In this document: in pieces, positions 1 to 6,883 of the stretch
Layout: every line of letters starts with the position of its first letter
Position numbering within the stretch: the stretch's first letter is position 1
NCBI GenBank assembly: GCA_041859375.1
Contig: JBHEKP010000355.1
Span: 1 to 12,070, forward strand
Direction: 5' to 3'
Length of the DNA: 12,070 nucleotides
Origin: JBHEKP01 sp041859375
Lineage (GTDB): Bacteria; Hydrogenedentota; Hydrogenedentia; Hydrogenedentales; CAITNO01
Notes under the pieces: model-generated
What the model saw: the letters and a program-made list of their open reading frames with translations, nothing else
The model's database searches: none
What the model was told of the DNA's origin: nothing
Position numbers and translations under genes: made by a program

Positions 1-1311
1 CAGCATGGCATGGATGGGATGGGGCGATTCGCGCCCCTCCGGCCCGGTGCATTTCGGCCAACGGGCTCCCTTGTATCCCTGTCTTGCGGCCAGTTCGCGG
101 GCGGAACCGAGCAGCTTATGATAAATGGACACGCTCCGCATCAACAGATCGCGCTTGTGCCACAGCATGTAATGGGCGCCGTGCCACCAGTACATCTCAA
201 AGTGGAACTTGCCGTTCCATCCGTTGTTGGCAAGACCGCTCTCCTGGGGCGGCAGGGAACCGGCGCAGTTCATCGCCGTGAGGTACCGGGACAGGACGAT
301 GCGCCGCTCCAGCTCGCGCCAGCGCGGGTCCACGCTGCCAGAAAGATCAATCATCCCGCCGGTGGACCAGAATCCATTCCAATGTCCCTTGCAGACCGAA
401 AGGGTTTCATCAAAGGCGGGCAATTCCCCCGGAAGTCCCTCCGGAGCGAAGGCGCAGATAAAATCGAGGATTGGGGTCTCTTGCGCCCCCAGCACATAGC
501 GGTGCTTTTCCGGGGATTCGGCGAGCGTTGCACCCTGTGACCATGCAAGGGCCGCATGGTGTGACTGCCCGTCCAATTCACGCAGAAAATCCGCCCGGCG
601 GCCCCCCCTGCGGGTCATTGTGGTGGTATGGGTGTCAGGTTTTACCCAGTCTCCGCCGCCGCCGAATTCCTTCAAATCCGGATAGGGAAAAGCCAGTTCC
701 ACTTTCAGGCGTCCGGTGGCAAGCAGCGGGGATTCCACCCGCACGGCCACTGCGTCCAGGGAGGGATGACCAATGGTGACCACTCTCACCGTCTGCCCCC
801 CCATCTCAAAGCGGCTTTCCAGCACCCCGTCCCACAGGTCCAGCGTCTGGCGGGGGGCGGCTATTTCTTCGGGCCGCAGTTCCCGGACCCCGCCGTCCGG
901 ATCGGCCAGCAAAAACCGGACCCGCCCAAGATTAAGCCGGTGCGGGTTGGCGTAGAGCCAGCGGCTGATGTCATCGTCATTGCCCGCCATGAACTCCACC
1001 GCCCGGCCGCCGTGGGTCTGTTTTGGGGTCCATTGAAAGTCTTCCGGCGTTTTCCCCGGCGGCAGGGGCGAGGTGTGCCAGCCCCATTGGGACATGGTGC
1101 AGCACTCCCCCATGCCCTGCAGGCCGGTGATGTCCGCCATGAAGGCAAACTCGCCATTGCCCACCTGAATGCGCCCCGGTGTGGTCATGTCAAGATTGTG
1201 GCGGGAAACCACCGCCCGCCGGTCAATGGGCGGGGGGGCGGACTCATCAGCCAAAACCGTGCCCGGAAATGCAAACAGACAGAGCATCGCGGGGAACAAA
1301 ACTGTTTTCAT
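1..1311 (-). CDS. Secreted six-hairpin (GH65-like) glycosidase-like protein, 5' part only
   Basis: This frame is open for 437 codons from an ATG at 1311 to the left edge, so the C-terminus is missing. Residues 1-21 form a signal peptide (MKT, then a hydrophobic core, ending VLA|DE), which implies export. Residues 40-260 read as an N-terminal beta-sandwich of the kind that precedes an (alpha/alpha)6 barrel, with aromatic and acidic stretches such as MSQWGWHTSPLPPGKTPEDF. The barrel begins near residue 330. KFHFEMYWWHG (368-378) and GYKGARWP (412-419) resemble the GH65 pattern, an FWD-E helix followed by a G-Y-x-G-A-x-x-P segment. The catalytic acid of the family would lie near or beyond the window edge, so activity cannot be judged. 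A purine-rich AAAGGGAAG precedes the start. The broad fold call is fairly sure; substrate and exact GH family are unknown. It is divergent from glyA. Confidence 0.72.
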   Translation of the reverse strand, partial: MKTVLFPAMLCLFAFPGTVLADESAPPPIDRRAVVSRHNLDMTTPGRIQVGNGEFAFMADITGLQGMGECCTMSQWGWHTSPLPPGKTPEDFQWTPKQTHGGRAVEFMAGNDDDISRWLYANPHRLNLGRVRFLLADPDGGVRELRPEEIAAPRQTLDLWDGVLESRFEMGGQTVRVVTIGHPSLDAVAVRVESPLLATGRLKVELAFPYPDLKEFGGGGDWVKPDTHTTTMTRRGGRRADFLRELDGQSHHAALAWSQGATLAESPEKHRYVLGAQETPILDFICAFAPEGLPGELPAFDETLSVCKGHWNGFWSTGGMIDLSGSVDPRWRELERRIVLSRYLTAMNCAGSLPPQESGLANNGWNGKFHFEMYWWHGAHYMLWHKRDLLMRSVSIYHKLLGSARELAARQGYKGARWPKCTGPEGRESPHPIHAML

Positions 1312-1513
1312 GCCTGGTCTTCCCTTTGGCCGCCGCGCTCCGGAACATCCTCCGACGGGCCGCAACCCTTTAACAAAGCGTATCGCGGCGGACCACAGCA
1401 CCGCAAGGGAAAAGGCCGGGACGGCGGGAACGCCCCGTCCACCGCGCGGAAATTCAACAACCACCGCCGCAAAACAGGGCAAAATTGAAAAAATCCGGGC
1501 AAAACGGTTACCA

Positions 1514-1519
1514 TATAAA
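1514..1519 (+). promoter_or_regulatory. Candidate -10 element for glyA
   Basis: TATAAA lies in an unusually A/T-rich patch just before glyA. A TTGAAA at 1485-1490 is the best -35 match, but the 23-base spacer is too long, so the call is weak. If it is real, transcription would begin near 1525. That would rule out the GTG at 1525 as a usable start and favour the GTG at 1564. Confidence 0.3.
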
Positions 1520-1551
1520 GAGTTGTGACAACAACGGATGACCAACCCATC

Positions 1552-1556
1552 GAGGA
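1552..1556 (+). promoter_or_regulatory. Ribosome binding site that decides the glyA start
   Basis: GAGGA ends seven bases before the GTG at 1564. The alternative in-frame GTG at 1525 has no comparable site at a useful distance. This favours a 507-residue product. Confidence 0.55.
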
Positions 1557-1563
1557 AATTACC

Positions 1564-3087
1564 GTGTCGGAAAACGCGCTCCTTTCTTATCTGCAAAAGA
1601 CGCCGCCGGAGAAAATAAACCCCGGTTTGCTGGCCTATCTCTCGAATTTGACCGTGGTTTCGCAGACCGCGCCGACGGTGGCCCGCGCCATTGTGCGGGA
1701 GCTTGCGGACCAGCGCAGCTACCTGAAACTAATCGCCAGCGAAAACTACTGCTCCCTGGCGACACAAACGGCCATGGGCAACCTGCTCACGGACAAGTAC
1801 GCCGAGGGCATCCCGCACCAGCGTTTTTACGAGGGTTGCGACAATGTGGACACGGTGGAGGCTTACGCCTGCGAGCAGGCGAAACAGCTCTTCGGCGCCG
1901 AACACGCCTATGTGCAGCCCCACAGCGGCGCCGACGCGAACATGGTGGCCTACTGGGCGATACTGACGGCGCGGGCGGAGGTGCCGGGCCTTGAGGCGCT
2001 TGGCGAAACCAACCCCGCCAAACTCTCCCATGCGGACTGGGACAAGCTGCGCCAGACCATGAACAACCAGCGGCTGCTGGGCATGGACTACTATTCAGGG
2101 GGCCACCTCACCCACGGCTACCGGCGCAACCTCTCCGCAAAGATGTTTGACGCGTACAATTACGCGGTTAACCGGGAAACGGGCCGCCTGGACTACGACG
2201 AGATCGAGCGGATGGCGATGGACATCAAGCCGCTGATCCTGCTGGCGGGCTACAGTGCCTACCCCCGCGAAATCAACTTCCGCCGGATGCGCGAAATCGC
2301 CGACAAGGCCGGTTCCGTGTTCATGGTGGACATGGCACACTTTGCGGGGCTGGTGGCGGGTGGCGTGTTCCAGGGCGACGCGAACCCCGTGGCCCACGCG
2401 CACGTGGTCACCTCCACCACGCACAAGACCCTGCGCGGCCCGCGCGGCGGGATCGTGCTCTGCGTCAAGGAGTTTGCCGACTACGTGGACAAGGGCTGCC
2501 CGCTGGTCATCGGCGGACCGCTGCCCCACGTGATGGCGGCAAAGGCGGTGGCGCTGACCGAGGCGAACCGCCCCGAATTCAAGGCCTACGCCGCGAAAAT
2601 CGTGGAGAACGCGCGCACGCTGGCGGCGGAACTGACCAGCCGGGGTTTCACCCTCGCCACGGGCGGGACGGACAACCACCTGATGCTGATTAACGTGTCC
2701 GCCAGCCGCGGCCTCACGGGCACCCAGGCCGCCTCGGCGGTGCGCGAGTGCGGCGTGACGCTGAACTACAACTCCCTGCCGTATGATCCGAACGGGCCGA
2801 TGATCACGAGCGGCCTGCGCATCGGCACCCCGGCGGTGACCACGCTGGGCATGGGCGCGCCGGAAATGGCGGAAATCGCCGAAATCCTGCGCGTTGTGCT
2901 GGACAACACGAAGCCCGCCATCCTCACCAGCGGCGACAACGCGGGCAAGCCAAGCAAAAAGAAGTACGAACTTGACCCGGCGGCAAAGGCGGAGGCACGG
3001 GCACGGGTGGCGGCGCTGCTGGGGCGCTTCCCGGTGTACCCCGAGCTGGACTTGGAACTGCTGGGTTCCTGCTGCGGCGGGGAATAA
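1564..3087 (+). CDS. glyA: Serine hydroxymethyltransferase, long chlamydia-like form
   Basis: A PLP enzyme of fold type I that interconverts serine plus tetrahydrofolate with glycine plus methylene-tetrahydrofolate in the cytoplasm, supplying one-carbon units. Diagnostic stretches are LKLIASENYCS, LLTDKYAEG, VQPHSGADAN, VDMAHFAGLVAGG and TTHKTLRGPRGG; the last holds the PLP lysine (K288 counting from 1564). At 507 residues it exceeds the usual roughly 420. The extra length is an N-terminal extension, a 30-40-residue insert between HSGADAN and SGGHLTHG, and a C-terminal RFPVYPELDLE tail. This is the layout I recall for chlamydial GlyA, which also shares GGPLPHV and GTDNH. An in-frame GTG at 1525 would add 13 residues but lacks a good ribosome binding site. 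The protein ends in an odd CCGGE. A terminator-like hairpin follows. The enzyme call is secure; the start is less so. Confidence 0.95.
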   Translation: MSENALLSYLQKTPPEKINPGLLAYLSNLTVVSQTAPTVARAIVRELADQRSYLKLIASENYCSLATQTAMGNLLTDKYAEGIPHQRFYEGCDNVDTVEAYACEQAKQLFGAEHAYVQPHSGADANMVAYWAILTARAEVPGLEALGETNPAKLSHADWDKLRQTMNNQRLLGMDYYSGGHLTHGYRRNLSAKMFDAYNYAVNRETGRLDYDEIERMAMDIKPLILLAGYSAYPREINFRRMREIADKAGSVFMVDMAHFAGLVAGGVFQGDANPVAHAHVVTSTTHKTLRGPRGGIVLCVKEFADYVDKGCPLVIGGPLPHVMAAKAVALTEANRPEFKAYAAKIVENARTLAAELTSRGFTLATGGTDNHLMLINVSASRGLTGTQAASAVRECGVTLNYNSLPYDPNGPMITSGLRIGTPAVTTLGMGAPEMAEIAEILRVVLDNTKPAILTSGDNAGKPSKKKYELDPAAKAEARARVAALLGRFPVYPELDLELLGSCCGGE

Positions 3088-3108
3088 CCGCAAAACCAAT
3101 GCCAATCC

Positions 3109-3139
3109 GGGCGGGTCTGTAAGACGGCCCGCCCCTTTT
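3109..3139 (+). terminator. Rho-independent terminator-like hairpin after glyA
   Basis: GGGCGGG (3109-3115) pairs with CCCGCCC (3128-3134). An inner TCT/AGA pairing carries a three-base CGG bulge, and TTTT follows at 3136-3139. It sits 21 bases after the glyA stop and ends only 18 bases before the crcB start. It could be a partial terminator or an attenuator at the head of the downstream genes. The T-tract is short, so termination may be incomplete. Confidence 0.6.
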
Positions 3140-3157
3140 CTTGGCGAGGAAAACCGG

Positions 3158-3541
3158 ATGCCCGGATTGCGAGACATAGCGCTGGTGGCCCTGGGCGGTG
3201 CGATTGGCACCGTGGGGCGCTTCCTAGTGTCTTATTACTCGGCAAAGGTTCTGGGTTCCGCCTTTCCGTGGGGCACCCTGTTTGTGAACCTTGCGGGTTG
3301 CTTCGCCTACGGGCTGGGCTTTGCGCTGATTGCCCGTGAATTCACCTGGAGCCCGGAGGCGCGCTTGTTTTTCCTGACCGGTTTCCTGGGTGGTTTGACG
3401 ACTTTCTCCAGCTTCGGCATGGAAACGGTGCTGCTCGGCGCGGGCGGTTCCGGGTATCTTGCCGCGGCCAATGTGGTTGTTAACAATCTGGGCGGGCTGG
3501 CGCTGGCCGCGCTCGGCCTGCATCTGGGAAAACTGCTCTAG
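3158..3541 (+). CDS. crcB: Fluoride ion channel, CrcB/Fluc family
   Basis: A 127-residue inner-membrane protein with four hydrophobic segments (about 5-25, 36-58, 69-90 and 98-124), the normal Fluc size. Family motifs are GGAIGTVGRF (13-22), GTLFVNLAGCFAYG (39-52, with the conserved pore asparagine N44) and TGFLGGLTTFSSFG (74-87, holding the pore phenylalanines and the central Na+ site). Fluc proteins work as antiparallel dimers that export fluoride passively. The ATG at 3158 was chosen because GCGAGGA lies seven bases upstream and because it begins at the conserved N-terminus. No fluoride riboswitch was recognised in the 70 bases after glyA. The next gene starts 20 bases downstream, so co-transcription is likely. 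Confidence 0.94.
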   Translation: MPGLRDIALVALGGAIGTVGRFLVSYYSAKVLGSAFPWGTLFVNLAGCFAYGLGFALIAREFTWSPEARLFFLTGFLGGLTTFSSFGMETVLLGAGGSGYLAAANVVVNNLGGLALAALGLHLGKLL

Positions 3542-3561
3542 CGCCTTGGGAGGGCATAAGC

Positions 3562-3942
3562 ATGGGTATCGGGGTGTTTTTCGGACCGGGTTCGCCCTTT
3601 GAAAACAACGAGGCCATGCCCAATCCGGCCCGCGCGCGGCAGGCCGCAGCCACGGAGCGGCGCGTGCTGGAACAGCAGTCAGAACTGAAGGATTTGCAGG
3701 AGCGCCTGGACAGGATGACCCTGATGAACCAGGCGCTTTGGGAAATTGTCCGGGCCAGGCTTCAATTGAGCGACGCCGACCTGGAAAAAATGGCGCAGGA
3801 GATTGACCTGCGCGACGGCAGCCAGGACGGGAAATACACGTCCCATCCGCTGAAGTGCCCGAACTGCGGGCGGGTTTCAAATTCAAGGCACAAGAAGTGC
3901 CTCTACTGCGGGTTGCTCTTCGAGGGAGACGCCTTCGCCTGA
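3562..3942 (+). CDS. Small coiled-coil protein with C-terminal zinc ribbon
   Basis: A 126-residue protein with no recognised family. Residues 1-25 are low-complexity and Gly/Pro-rich. Residues 28-85 are charged and heptad-like (ERRVLEQQSELKDLQERLDR), which predicts a coiled coil, followed by LSDADLEKMAQEIDL. The end has two Cys-x2-Cys knuckles, CPNC (99-102) and CLYC (113-116), ten residues apart, typical of a small zinc ribbon. It has no membrane segment or signal peptide. GGGAGGG sits seven bases before the ATG. It is 20 bases after crcB and 28 bases before the Mrp gene, so all are probably co-transcribed. The zinc ribbon could act in nucleic-acid or protein binding, or in metal handling; the sequence does not decide this. 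It is likely real, given the ribosome binding site and spacing. Confidence 0.8.
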   Translation: MGIGVFFGPGSPFENNEAMPNPARARQAAATERRVLEQQSELKDLQERLDRMTLMNQALWEIVRARLQLSDADLEKMAQEIDLRDGSQDGKYTSHPLKCPNCGRVSNSRHKKCLYCGLLFEGDAFA

Positions 3943-3970
3943 GCGGCCCGCCGGAACAAGGAAGTGACGC

Positions 3971-5392
3971 ATGGTTTCAGAAAAGCAGGTGCTTGACGCG
4001 CTCAGCGTAATCATCGACCCGGATTTGGGAAAGGACATCGTCTCCCTCGGTTTCATCAAAAACCTGTCCATCAAGGAAGGCGAAGTTTCCTTCAGCATCG
4101 AGCTGACCACGCCCGCCTGCCCGGTGAAGGAGCATTTCCGCAGCCGGGCCGCGGCCGCCGTGGCGGCGCTGCCGGGCGTTGAAAAGGTCTCCGTGGAGAT
4201 GACCGCGCAGAAGCGCCGCGCGCCCATGCCCGAGGTGAGCCTGGAAACCGTGGGCGCGGTGATCGCCGTGTCCTCCTGCAAGGGCGGCGTGGGCAAGTCC
4301 ACCGTCGCCGCGATGCTGGCGCGGGCCATACAGCGCGAGGGGCTGCGGGTGGGCCTGCTGGACGCGGACATTCACGGCCCGTCCGTGCCGACCCTGTTCA
4401 ACACGCACCTGCCCGAGGTGCCCACCGTGGGCGAGTCGCTGCTGCCGGTCGTCGTGGACGGGCTGCCGACCATGAGCCTGGGCTACATGATGGGCGAACG
4501 GCCCGCCGTGATGCGCGGCCCCATGGTTTCCGGCTACATCATGCAGCTGCTCTCCAACACGGTCTGGGGAGAACTGGACTACCTGCTGATTGACATGCCC
4601 CCCGGCACGGGGGACATCCAGCTCACGCTGACCCAGCGCGCCGCGCTGGACGGCGCGGTCATCGTCACCACGCCGCAGGCGCTCTCGCTCGTGGACGTGT
4701 CCCGCGGCATCATGATGTTCGAGCGGGTGGACGTGCCGGTGCTGGGCGTGGTGGAAAACATGGCCTGGTTCGAGTGCGACGGCTGCGGCAAGCGGCATTA
4801 CCCCTTCGGCGACACCTCGCAGGCGCTGCGCGACCGCTTCGGGCTGGAGGTGCTCGCGCGCCTGCCCATCCTGCCGAACGTGCACAGCGCCGCCGCGCGC
4901 GACGCCGGGGCGGACATCCCCGCCTTTGCGGAACTGGCCACGCGCCTGCACCACGCCGTGGGCACGCGCCGGGGCACGCGCGGCGCCCAGCCGCAGGCGC
5001 GGGCGGAGGCGGGCTTTGTCAGCGTGCTCTGGCCGGACGGCGAAGAATCGCGCATCCCCAACCGGCTCCTGCGCGCCGCGTGCCAGTGCGCGCTGTGCGT
5101 GGACGAGATGACCGGTATAAAGACGCTCGACCCGTCCACCATCCCCGACGACATCCAGGCGCTGGAGGTTTCCCGGCTCGGCAACTATGCCATCGGCGTG
5201 ACCTGGAGCGACGGGCACAGTTCGGGCATTTTCCCCTGGGAGCTGCTCCGGCGCGTGGCCGCCGCCGTGGCCGCGGCCGACTGCGGCTGCGGGCGCGCCT
5301 GGGTGGAGGACGGCAGCCATCCGGGCGGGTGCGGGGGCCACAACCACGATCACGGCCACGACCACGGCGGCGGCGGATGCGGCTGCCATTGA
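3971..5392 (+). CDS. Mrp/ApbC-type Fe-S carrier ATPase, DUF59-Mrp-DUF971 fusion with His/Cys tail
   Basis: A 473-residue cytosolic P-loop ATPase of the Mrp/NBP35 family, which assembles and transfers [4Fe-4S] clusters. Residues 4-78 are a MIP18/DUF59 domain with the conserved TTPACP cysteine (C50). Residues about 95-335 are the ATPase: deviant Walker A CKGGVGKST (103-111), DADIHGPS, the Walker B region IDMPPGTGD (207-215), and CDGC (C269, C272), the Cys pair that holds a bridging cluster between subunits. Residues about 348-432 are DUF971, with its cysteine cluster CQCALC (371-376) and the E-x-TG and FPWELL signatures. This three-domain order is that of plant HCF101. Residues 437-473 form a Gly-rich tail with seven His and five Cys, reminiscent of HypB or SlyD metal-storage tails. 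AAGGAAG precedes the ATG. Family and domains are secure; the client proteins are unknown. Confidence 0.95.
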   Translation: MVSEKQVLDALSVIIDPDLGKDIVSLGFIKNLSIKEGEVSFSIELTTPACPVKEHFRSRAAAAVAALPGVEKVSVEMTAQKRRAPMPEVSLETVGAVIAVSSCKGGVGKSTVAAMLARAIQREGLRVGLLDADIHGPSVPTLFNTHLPEVPTVGESLLPVVVDGLPTMSLGYMMGERPAVMRGPMVSGYIMQLLSNTVWGELDYLLIDMPPGTGDIQLTLTQRAALDGAVIVTTPQALSLVDVSRGIMMFERVDVPVLGVVENMAWFECDGCGKRHYPFGDTSQALRDRFGLEVLARLPILPNVHSAAARDAGADIPAFAELATRLHHAVGTRRGTRGAQPQARAEAGFVSVLWPDGEESRIPNRLLRAACQCALCVDEMTGIKTLDPSTIPDDIQALEVSRLGNYAIGVTWSDGHSSGIFPWELLRRVAAAVAAADCGCGRAWVEDGSHPGGCGGHNHDHGHDHGGGGCGCH

Positions 5393-5453
5393 CCGGCGGC
5401 GGAGGGGCTGTTAACATGGCCCCGGCGCAACCGAAAACAAACAGGTTTGGAAC

Positions 5454-6134
5454 ATGCACATAACCGACATCGTCCTCCAATACTTCTGCCTGCTCTTTTC
5501 GCTGTGCGTGCACGAGGCGTCCCACGCGGCCATGGCCGACCGCTGCGGCGACCCCACGGCGCGGCTGCTGGGCCGGCTGACACTCAACCCCCTGCGCCAC
5601 ATAGATCCCATCGGCACGGTGGCGCTGCCGCTGCTGGCCATGTTCACCGGCTTCCCCTACATGTTCGGCTGGGCGAAACCGGTGCCCTACAACCCGCGCA
5701 ACCTGCGCAACCTGCGGCGTGACGAGATGCTGGTGTCCCTTGCGGGCCCCGGCTCAAACCTGATCATCGCCCTGGCCTGCGTGTTCCTGCTCCGGGCGCT
5801 CGCGGCGCTGCTGGGCGTCTCCCCCGACTCCGCCGCGCTGGAAACCCTCCTCAGCGTCTTCATCTTCATGATGTTCATCAACCTGCTGCTGATGCTCTTC
5901 AACCTGATTCCCCTGCCCCCGCTGGACGGGCACCGGGTGCTGACCTATTTCATGTCCTACGAGACGCAGAAGAAATTCGACCAGCTCGGCGGCTACAGCA
6001 CGCTGATCCTTTTCGTGCTGATCTTTTACTTCAGGATACTCACCGTGCCCATGGAGCTGCTGACCAAGGGGTTCATGTTCCTCTCCTTCTACGGCACGCC
6101 CATTTTTGAAATGCTGGGCAAGGGCGCGGGCTGA
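5454..6134 (+). CDS. Site-2-protease-like membrane zinc metallopeptidase (M50)
   Basis: A 226-residue polytopic membrane protein. HEASH (20-24) is the HExxH zinc motif inside the first transmembrane helix. NLIPLPPLDG (150-159) is the second family motif, in which D158 is the third zinc ligand. A GPGSN segment (98-102) precedes another helix, and hydrophobic spans also occur at about 55-72, 130-150 and 183-203. It has no PDZ or CBS domain, so it is the minimal short type often called 'site-2 protease family protein' rather than RseP or SpoIVFB. Such enzymes cut substrates within the membrane; this one's substrate cannot be told. The gene follows the Mrp gene by 61 bases and precedes lipB by 25. 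The ribosome binding site is weak (AGG 12 bases upstream), but the start fits the family N-terminus. Confidence 0.9.
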   Translation: MHITDIVLQYFCLLFSLCVHEASHAAMADRCGDPTARLLGRLTLNPLRHIDPIGTVALPLLAMFTGFPYMFGWAKPVPYNPRNLRNLRRDEMLVSLAGPGSNLIIALACVFLLRALAALLGVSPDSAALETLLSVFIFMMFINLLLMLFNLIPLPPLDGHRVLTYFMSYETQKKFDQLGGYSTLILFVLIFYFRILTVPMELLTKGFMFLSFYGTPIFEMLGKGAG

Positions 6135-6159
6135 CCCGCCCCCGACACCAACGCCTCCC

Positions 6160-6810
6160 ATGAGTCCCATGAAAAACGGCATCCACTTTGAGCGCCTCAC
6201 CGGCCCCGTCGCCCACACCCGCGCCTGGGAACTGCAAAAGGCGCGGCGCGCGCTTGTCGAAGAGGGCGCGGCCCCGGACACGGTGTTTTTGCTGGAACAC
6301 GCCCCGGTCATCACCCTTGGCCGCAAGGCCGATCCGGCCCATGTGACCGCAGATCCGGCGCGGCTGGCCGAACTGGGCATTGAAGTCGTCGCGACAGACC
6401 GGGGCGGCGACGTTACCTACCACGGCCCCGGACAACTGGTGGCCTATCCAATCCTTAATCTCATCCGCCGGACCCAGTCCGTGGGCTGGTACCTGCGGAC
6501 GCTGGAGCAGGTGCTCATTGATCTTCTGGACACCTACGGCCTGCGGGGGGAACGGTTGGAGGGTTTCACCGGCGTGTGGGTGAACGGCGCGAAAGTCGCC
6601 GCCATCGGCGTGGGCATCCACCAGTGGGTCACCTTCCACGGCATCGCCCTGAACGTAAACCCCGACCCGCGCCACTGGGCCTGCATCATCCCCTGCGGCA
6701 TTGCCGACAAGCCTGTCACCTCCCTTGCCGCCCTTCTGCGCCAGGCCCCGCCCATGAACGAGGTCATGGACCGTTTCGAAGAAACCTTCCGGCGCCGGTT
6801 CTCTTCCTGA
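6160..6810 (+). CDS. lipB: Lipoyl(octanoyl) transferase
   Basis: LipB moves octanoate from octanoyl-ACP to the lipoyl domains of 2-oxoacid dehydrogenases and the glycine cleavage H protein, the first step of endogenous lipoate synthesis. Motifs present are TLGRKAD, RGGDVTYHGPGQLVAYP, GVWVNGAKVAAIGVG with the catalytic lysine K145, and IIPCGI with the acyl-accepting cysteine C179, followed by PVTSL. The 216-residue length is normal for the family. The ATG at 6160 is preferred over 6169 (three residues shorter) and over an upstream in-frame ATG at 6106, which would add a Pro-rich stretch overlapping the previous gene. No clear Shine-Dalgarno site is visible, so translation may depend on coupling with the upstream gene 25 bases away. 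lipA is not in the window. It ends at a strong terminator shared with the opposite strand. Confidence 0.95.
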   Translation: MSPMKNGIHFERLTGPVAHTRAWELQKARRALVEEGAAPDTVFLLEHAPVITLGRKADPAHVTADPARLAELGIEVVATDRGGDVTYHGPGQLVAYPILNLIRRTQSVGWYLRTLEQVLIDLLDTYGLRGERLEGFTGVWVNGAKVAAIGVGIHQWVTFHGIALNVNPDPRHWACIIPCGIADKPVTSLAALLRQAPPMNEVMDRFEETFRRRFSS

Positions 6811-6820
6811 AGCCCCTTCC

Positions 6821-6872
6821 CCCCAAAAAAACGAAAACCGCCCCGGCGCGCGCATGGCAACGCCGGGGCGGT
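6821..6872 (-). terminator. Strong intrinsic terminator between convergent genes
   Basis: A perfect 12-bp stem (6837-6848 with 6861-6872; ACCGCCCCGGCG) has a 12-base loop. Read on the minus strand it follows the ceramidase-like stop by 11 bases and is followed by TTTTCGTTTTTTT, a classic intrinsic terminator. On the plus strand the same stem follows lipB by 26 bases, but its T-rich tail is weak (GTGTGTTATTGGTTT). It is therefore probably bidirectional, stronger for the minus strand. Confidence 0.9.
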
Positions 6873-6883
6873 GTGTTATTGGT

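Noticed and set aside
628..1488. A 286-codon plus-strand frame antisense to the glycosidase-like gene
   Set aside because: The minus strand here encodes a signal peptide and coherent glycosidase sequence across the whole region.
3088..3157. Fluoride riboswitch upstream of crcB
   Set aside because: The gap is only 70 bases, and it is taken up by a terminator-like hairpin and the ribosome binding site. I could not find the conserved riboswitch segments.
3977..5389. A 470-codon open frame fully antisense to the Mrp gene
   Set aside because: It is a by-product of GC-rich codon use: His/Arg/Gly/Ala-rich, with no motif. The opposite strand has an unmistakable gene with complete domains.
5404..5424. 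GGGGC/GCCCC inverted repeat between the Mrp and M50 genes as a terminator
   Set aside because: Five pairs with a ten-base loop and no following T-tract is expected by chance in such GC-rich sequence.
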